Below are positions 58,249-64,000 of a stretch of 64,000 nt of DNA, piece by piece. Within the stretch, counting starts at the first letter, position 1. Each line of letters opens with the position of its first letter. This DNA is from Diplocarpon mali. Its lineage: Eukaryota; Ascomycota; Leotiomycetes; Helotiales; Drepanopezizaceae. Under the pieces are notes generated by a model, which worked only from the letters and a program-made list of their open reading frames with translations, was not told the origin of the DNA and did not search any database. A program made the translations under genes and the position numbers. The stretch is taken from contig JAENRP010000034.1 of NCBI GenBank assembly GCA_024741835.1, positions 62,633 to 126,632 on the forward strand, written 5' to 3'.

Positions 58249-61200
58249 ATGGCTTCAACCTGCAACGCAATCGAGAGGAGGCCTTCGAGCTCGCATCCCG
58301 GCATGGACCTCCAACTCGCAGTTCTGCGGCATCTGCCGACCCCGATACTGGTCTTGTCGCCACAACGAACTGTTGTTTTTGCAAATCGCGCTGGGCAGCG
58401 ACTACTGGCTTCGCGGAATCCCGTACAATCGTCTGCGGAGGGGATATTGGGATTTTCGCCGGCAGATTTGGGAATCAGGTTGCTATATAATCGCGTATGG
58501 GCCACGGTACTGGATCGGCTCGAGTCGGCGCAGGCGCAGGCTGAAGGGGAAGCAGGAATCGTGCACGAAGTGGATGCAATGGTCTTGAATTCCACGATGA
58601 GCTACGGAGTAATACATTTCCGGATCCTGATCTCATTCGTAATGGCGGAGGATACGCAAAATTTCATGCTGTCGTTCGAGCGTTCTGCGCATGTTGAGAG
58701 GAGAGTCCTACCCCATAGCAGCAACAAAGGGAACGACGCTCGAATTATGCCGGCCGTGGCAGCGAAAGGCTCCGCTGAGGTAGCGAGTAGTATCTCTAGG
58801 ATCAAGAAGGCAGTGTTCGATAGTCACGCAACTGCTGGTTTTATTCTGACAGTCGATGAAAATCAATACCTCGCGAACTCCAAAGCTCAGAGCGTTTTCG
58901 GCGACATCATGTTGGGCGGTGCTCAAGGGTGTGATGGAACCGGCCTACGAACTCGAATGGAAGTATGGGACGAGAATTTCTCGAGGAAATTGGGCCCGAC
59001 CGAATTTCCCGGTATTAAATTGGTACGAGCCAAGGTACCATTCACGGGCTATCGGTGTGGCTTCATCAATGCCGGGACCGGTGCCAAAATCGTATGCAGC
59101 GTCGATGGAGAGTGCCTCTACGACGATGACACCGGAGAGTTTCTTGGTGGCATATTTTGGAGCAGAGATATCCAAGAGTATTCAGACTTTCTGGTTGATC
59201 GGCAACAGCGACGTCTTGAAAGCCACGAAACAATTTGTAATCTCATGCCACACTTGGTTTGGACAATAAGTATCGACGGGACGTGTGACTGGTTTTCGGA
59301 AAGAGTAAGTGCGATGAAAGTTGATATCTAGTGCTTTAGCTAATGAAGTAGTGGTATGAATTTACGGGTCTCACCAAGGAAGAGTCGGTTGGTGATAAGT
59401 ACATGCGAGCAATTCATCCGGATGACTTGCCGAGACTGCTCGGTGCCTGGGACCGCCATCGAGTCACAGGTGAGGACTACGACGTAGAGATACGATATCG
59501 TCGATATGACGGTGTTTACAGATGGATGCACGCTCGTGCTTGCCCACTGCAAAATGACGATGGCAAGATATTGAAATGGTACGGGACGACCACCGATGTT
59601 CACGATCTCGTTATGGCGAGAATCGAAGCCGCGAGAAACAAGCTGCAGATGCTTACCGTATTGGCACATGCGGAAGTCAACCTGTTCGCAATCGATAAGA
59701 ACAGGGTCATCACGATGGCCGAAGGTGGTATGCACTGGGACTCCGAAGCGGACATCTACGATGTTGGTAAGAAGGCCACATTGATCGGCCTAGATGCCAT
59801 TGAGGTCGCGCGGCAGACTCAGGCAGGAGGCGTTCCAGGTAGCATAACCGCGCAAATTTGCTGCAGTCGCTAACCACCGCAGGCTATGAACAGAATGTTC
59901 TCGATGTACTATCAGGAAAAGTTGGCGTCGCCCAGTCAGAGGATGCGATTGGCAAAAAGTATTTCCGGACTCGTATAGTCGCCGATCTAGAACACAATGC
60001 TGCTGATGGTGGCATGAATCCTGAGATCAAGGGACTTCTGGGATTGACTATAGACGTGACCGATATGAGAGCCCGAACCGCTCTGGAGTTGGATAACAAA
60101 AAGTTGGTGTTGGAAGAACAAGCGGCCAAGGAATCAAACCAGATGAAGAGCCAATTTCTGGCCAATGTAAGTCCAGAAACCCCAAGCTGAGAGGCATCGC
60201 TAACCCAAAAAGATGTCGCACGAAATGAGAACACCTACCGCAGTGAGTAATTATTCTTCTTAAGGGTGTCTTCCCAGTCGAGCACCCCAAATCTTTTAGA
60301 ACGTAGCATTTGTCCAAGCTAGCCCTACCTTAAATAGCACTAACGATCTCCAGGGCGTCATTGGGATGGTCGAGCTTCTGAGCGACGATGACACCTTGAC
60401 GGCCGAACAGCGAGACTACGTCTGCAGCATTCATCTCTCGGCCAAAGCGCTTCTTACGATTGTCAATGACATTCTTGATTTTTCCAAAATCGAAAGCGGA
60501 CGGCTCGACATCGAAAAGGTGCCATTCCACCTGTCCTCGATTGTTGGCGAGCTCTGTAAGCTACTTGGAATGTTCGCCAATCAGAAAAGACTCGAATTCG
60601 TGTACGAGAATTCTATAGATGAAGACCTAGAAGTTTTGGGCGACCCGGGACGTATTAGACAGGTCTTGTCAAACCTCTTGACCAATGCTCTCAAATTCAC
60701 CAGGAAAGGGGCGGTCAAGCTGACTGTAACATCAACACTGATTGAGTCTGAGTCCGCAGAGGACACGATGAAGGTGCAGTTCCTGATTGAGGATACGGGT
60801 ATTGGGATCGAAAAGAAGGTTCTTGACAAGTTGTTCATGCCTTTTAGCCAAGGCGATCCATCGACTGCGCGGTTGTATGGCGGAACTGGTCTTGGACTGA
60901 CAATTTCAAGAAATGTAGGATGCCCATCGTATTGTTCCGGCTAACGCTGACAACTTGCAGCTTGCGATCCTAATGCAAGGATCAATAGATCTTGAATCGA
61001 CCCCTGGCTTGGGCAGCAAAGCAACATTTACTGTCCCGTTTGAAATATTCTCCTGGCACCGCAATCTACGACAAGAAATCAGAACACCATCACCAAAGAT
61101 GGGCTTACGGTTTGCACCTCAAATAAGATCGCCCTCCTGGGCAGCACCATTCAGCCACCGCTCTGACAACCAGGACCTTCTCAATCGTCAAATTTCATGC

Positions 61201-61958
61201 AGCGTGACCTCGACATCTAGTTATCAACCACCGTCCATTCCGTCTTCATCGCGGGAAGGTTCGATGGACAACACTTTTAAACCACCACTCGCCCACCTCA
61301 CACCCGAACAACGAAGCCGCATCCATATTCTTGTTGTAGAGGACAAGTACGCTCGTTGCTATCTCGCTCTCACCCCTTCCGTCTGTCCTCTCTCTTCGCA
61401 TAGCTAACACGTCGCAGCCCTATTAATCAAACTATTGCCATAAAGAATATTCGCAAACTAGGCTTTCCGGTAACAGCCGTCTGGAATGGCCGCGAAGCCC
61501 TCTCCTACCTCCTATCGCCGTCGACGTCGCAGCCACGGCCTTCAATCATTCTAATGGACGTGCAGATGCCCGTGATGGACGGCTACGAAGCCACACGTAT
61601 CCTGCGTACGGGACAGGAATATGCACGGGAGAGGGACGAAGGAGTCGGCCTTGCGGATGAGGGACACAGTAACCCGGATTCGGAGGGTGCAGAGAGGAAG
61701 AAGAGAGTCCTCGTAGGAAGGAGTGAGGGGGGGGAGGAAAGAAGAGGGGTGGTGGAGAAAGCTATCCCCGGGCGCGGCAGAGGATACTTGCGCGATACTC
61801 CCGTAATTGCTATGACGGCCTCCGCAATTCAGGGCGACAGGGAGAAATGCTACAACGCCGGGATGGATGATTATTTGGCTAAACCGGTTGAGAAGGCGTT
61901 GCTGGAGGAGATGCTTGTCAAGTGGGCGGGTAAGAAGAGGGAGCTGGATGTGATATAG
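58249..61958 (+). CDS. Hybrid histidine kinase with PAS domain(s)
   Basis: Seven exons: 58249-59304, 59352-59838, 59883-60166, 60213-60242, 60354-60914, 60961-61346, 61418-61958 (1114 aa). The six introns have GT...AG ends and all phases match. The 30-bp exon 4 supplies MSHEMRTPTA, the H-box (phospho-acceptor His612). PAS-like regions: about 19-110 (VLRHLPTPILVLSPQRTVVFAN) and a clear PAS/PAC at about 335-455 (WYEFTGLTKEESVG, YRWMHARACP, KWYGTTTDVHD). Kinase core: N-box NLLTNALKF (Asn730), DTGIGI, F-box PFSQGDPST, GGTGLGLTIS. Receiver: ILVVED, phospho-acceptor Asp982 in LMDVQMPVMDG, TAS (Thr1068), Lys1090. All catalytic residues are present. About 58 extra residues lie in the receiver after the Asp helix. 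Expected role: cytosolic phosphorelay sensor feeding Ypd1-type phosphotransfer; signal unknown. An alternative start at Met19 (58303) is possible. Confidence 0.9.
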
Positions 61959-62964
61959 TCGGACTAGAATATATACCCCGGAGGATATGTGGCCTGTGTG
62001 GGGACGATAAATATGTAATGTATGTGTGAAGCGAGCGACTCGTATAAGTCCAGCGCATTTGGGGCAATATCGGAGAGCTTGACGGGAAATGGAAAGTGGT
62101 CCGGCGGACGAGATGGATTTCCGTGGTAGAAATATGTAGACGATACATAACCGTGCGGGCTCTTGGATATCGAAACAAGTATGCTGATATGTGCCATCCG
62201 TGTGCAAGTGAAGAACCGGAATGAAGATGATTCCTAGAATGTCCTCTGTTCAGGCCTAGGGTGTTGAATACGTGCATGATCTGTAGTAATAGATAGATAG
62301 GTACCCAGGTCTTGCATTCATTCAGTTTGTGCTGAGGTTTTATTCCGGAGGAACAAGGTACGCAAGCGGGTCGTACCAAACCAGCTTGCGGTAATCTGGA
62401 GAAAAGCCCACAGAAAAAGCGGAAGAGGCCATCTCAGAACCAACCGCCTTGTACACCAGAATGCCTACCGATCCTGCTCTCTCCTCTTGTAAGCCAGAAC
62501 CCATCCAGGCGAGGCGGCTTGTTCTAGCTAAATTCTAGGTCGAGGGACGGTAGGTAAGCACGTGACCTTTCTCCGGTACTCGATCATTGAGCGGAGTGGG
62601 GCATAAAGACAGTAAAACTCGGCGAGAAGGTCGGGCAAAAGAGAGGGGGTAAACTATAAATGCTGAGAGTTCTGAAACTCTTCTTGCTAAGAACAAATCT
62701 CGCTACCGGAAACCCCCTGTAGATATAATCGTGGTGCAAGTGCAGAGTCTAGTTGAAACGACGGACAAGGTCCTAAAAGTAGGCGAAGAGATCAAATGGG
62801 AAAATGAGAAGTGCAGCAATATTGCGGCTGCTAAATAATTGTGGCCAGCAGATAATATATCTACTGACCTGCTGAGATATGTGTGTGCCTGAAGGGGTAT
62901 GGAAGCGAAGACGGAACAACTGACAAAACACGAGACTCTCCATTAGTCGAATTCTCGGGGATTG
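61959..62964. other. Intergenic region
   Basis: 3' flank of the kinase gene. Open frames here are not supported by any motif. Confidence 0.5.
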
Positions 62965-63061
62965 AGCCCGAGGCGGGGCTCGAACCCGCGACCCTGAGGT
63001 TATCTGAAAGCTGCGAGGTGCTTTTAAGAGCCACATACTCTACCGATTGAGCTACCCGGGC
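62965..63061 (-). tRNA. tRNA-Lys (CTT)
   Basis: Minus strand: acceptor GCCCGGG / CTCGGGC (one G-U), D-arm TAGCTCAATCGGTAGAGT, anticodon loop CTCTTAA with anticodon CTT at 63028-63026, and T-arm GCGGG TTCGAGC CCCGC. A 24-nt intron (63024-63001) sits after position 37. The mature molecule is 73 nt. The anticodon stem has one T-T mismatch in the middle. A T4 run on the minus strand (62928-62925) could terminate transcription. Confidence 0.93.
63001..63024 (-). other. Canonical intron of tRNA-Lys (24 nt)
   Basis: Located one base 3' of the anticodon. Removal gives loop CTCTTAA with stem TGTGG/CCTCA. Confidence 0.85.
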
Positions 63062-63600
63062 AATGAAAGATATCTTTCCGGAACTTCATTAAGATATATA
63101 TATCACTATTATCAAAATCGTTGTTTGTGGTGGACCCTCGTGTGAAGCGAGGTGAAGCGAGCTCGGCTCGGTAAGCAACCAATAGGGGCGGGAGATGAGC
63201 TTTTTCCAGGATTGGGGGTTTGATCTCTTGGGGTAGAGCTTTGGAGGCTTTGGAGGGAGTGACTATTGGTTGACTTTGATCTACGAAATTGATGCGGGAA
63301 TGGAATCTAAGATTTTGGAGTTTCGTAATTACCCTTCCCAGCAGTGACTTTCTTGGCAGCATCCACGCGCGTCCAACGTGCTTTAGTACCAAGGCTCAAT
63401 CAACTGCCATGCGATAGGGCGGACAAGAAAAATTACGTCACCAAAAGCTTTTGAATGCACGCTAAATATACATAGAACACAAGATATAAACCCAGCCCTA
63501 AAAAGCCTACCAGTACGGCGGCCTGAGCCCAGCAAAATTCGACGCCATCGAATTATCACCACCATCATCCCTTTTCCTCTGCCCTGTCAGCTAAATCATG
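63062..63600. other. Intergenic region between tRNA-Lys and the COPII gene
   Basis: No supported gene. Confidence 0.5.
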
Positions 63601-64000
63601 TCAGTATGGAGAAGTCGCAGACAACGACCGGTGGGGATCTACCTCCAGCTGCACATGGCGATGGATGTGCACCAGCCAGTCGACGTAACTCTGCGCCTCG
63701 TTGTTCCGGTCCTCCACGAGCAGTCTCGCGAACTCGTATTCTGCACCGTCTAATCCTTGTCGGGCAAGCTGTATTGTTAAGGCTTTGGAGCCTCGCAGCG
63801 TCTTGAGATATTCAACAATGTTGCGTACTTGAGCGTTGAGATGTGTTTCGAGGACGGGTAGAGAGGAGCTATACGGGTCGAGTTCTCTGAGGCTGCCTTT
63901 GCTTTCGCCAAACAAGTCAACGAGAAGGTTGGGTGACGTTTGAGCGTGCAGCCACAGGTAGCAATTCTGTCCATTGTCGACAAGATACACACCACCTTCT
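63601..64000 (-). CDS. Sec24-family COPII coat subunit, C-terminal end (partial)
   Basis: Open frame on the minus strand from the right edge to TGA at 63601; at least 132 codons are visible and the 5' part lies outside the window. The translation matches the gelsolin-like/C-terminal end of Sec24 proteins: GGVYLVDNGQNCYLWL, SPNLLVDLFG, LPVLETHLNAQVRNIVEYL, LARQGLDGAEYEFARLLVED, NNEAQSYVDWLVHIHRHVQLE. Sec24 proteins bind cargo and form the inner COPII coat with Sec23 on ER exit sites. The ETHLNAQVRNI and LARQGLDG wording seems closer to the Lst1/Sfb3 branch than to Sec24 itself; that is from memory. No intron is visible in this part. Confidence 0.88.
   Translation of the reverse strand, partial: EGGVYLVDNGQNCYLWLHAQTSPNLLVDLFGESKGSLRELDPYSSSLPVLETHLNAQVRNIVEYLKTLRGSKALTIQLARQGLDGAEYEFARLLVEDRNNEAQSYVDWLVHIHRHVQLEVDPHRSLSATSPY

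Noticed and set aside
1..64000. CRISPR array, bacterial operon or prophage
   Set aside because: No spaced direct repeats of that kind; introns, tRNA introns and RIP show a fungal nuclear origin.

Overview
The window looks like nuclear DNA of a filamentous ascomycete (Pezizomycotina). Evidence: short GT-AG introns (44-111 nt, with one of about 241 nt), fungal-type genes (GPI-anchored aspartyl protease, hybrid histidine kinase, GABA/choline-type permease, a VOC-domain protein with a disordered tail), intron-containing tRNA genes, and sharp alternation of GC-balanced gene DNA with AT-rich repeat blocks. The repeat copies differ almost only by C/T and G/A transitions, the mark of repeat-induced point mutation (RIP). 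The species cannot be named from sequence alone.

Layout. 1-9.9 kb: no convincing host gene, a decayed Ty1/Copia RNase H fragment at 2.4-3.3 kb and a CATA-type microsatellite at 8.8-9.0 kb. 9.9-23.3 kb: gene island with a GPI-anchored aspartyl protease (+), a small membrane protein (+), an APC-family permease (-), a tRNA-Pro(AGG), an ankyrin protein (-) and a conserved secreted fungal protein (-). 23.3-28.9 kb: AT-rich, gene-poor, with one 108-bp MITE-like inverted-repeat element and a degenerate tandem repeat. 28.9-33.2 kb: EMG1/NEP1 (18S rRNA pseudouridine methyltransferase) and a VOC-domain protein. 34.8-57.7 kb: one nest of LTR retrotransposons whose order of insertion can be read to the base. 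A 7.7-kb Gypsy element (TSD GTTCC) was entered by a 1,375-bp non-autonomous LTR element (TSD ACTAG) and by a 7.6-kb antisense Copia (TSD GTATT). The right LTR of that Copia was in turn entered by a second, 6.2-kb Copia (TSD TTATT). All autonomous ORFs are destroyed by TAG/TAA stops. 58.2-64 kb: a hybrid histidine kinase with 7 inferred exons (+), a tRNA-Lys(CTT) (-) and the C-terminal end of a Sec24-family COPII subunit (-) running off the right edge.

The host genes do not form a pathway or cluster; they are ordinary, independently transcribed fungal genes. The most unusual feature is the tRNA-Pro gene. Besides a normal anticodon-loop intron, it carries a 53-nt GT...AG insertion inside the T-loop. 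Removing that insertion exactly restores the T-arm and a fully paired acceptor stem, so it looks like a spliceosomal-type intron inside a tRNA gene. Other points of note are a start codon that appears to be split by an intron (ankyrin gene), the non-autonomous LTR element with its GC-rich cargo, and a repeated peptide/DNA motif inside one Copia element.
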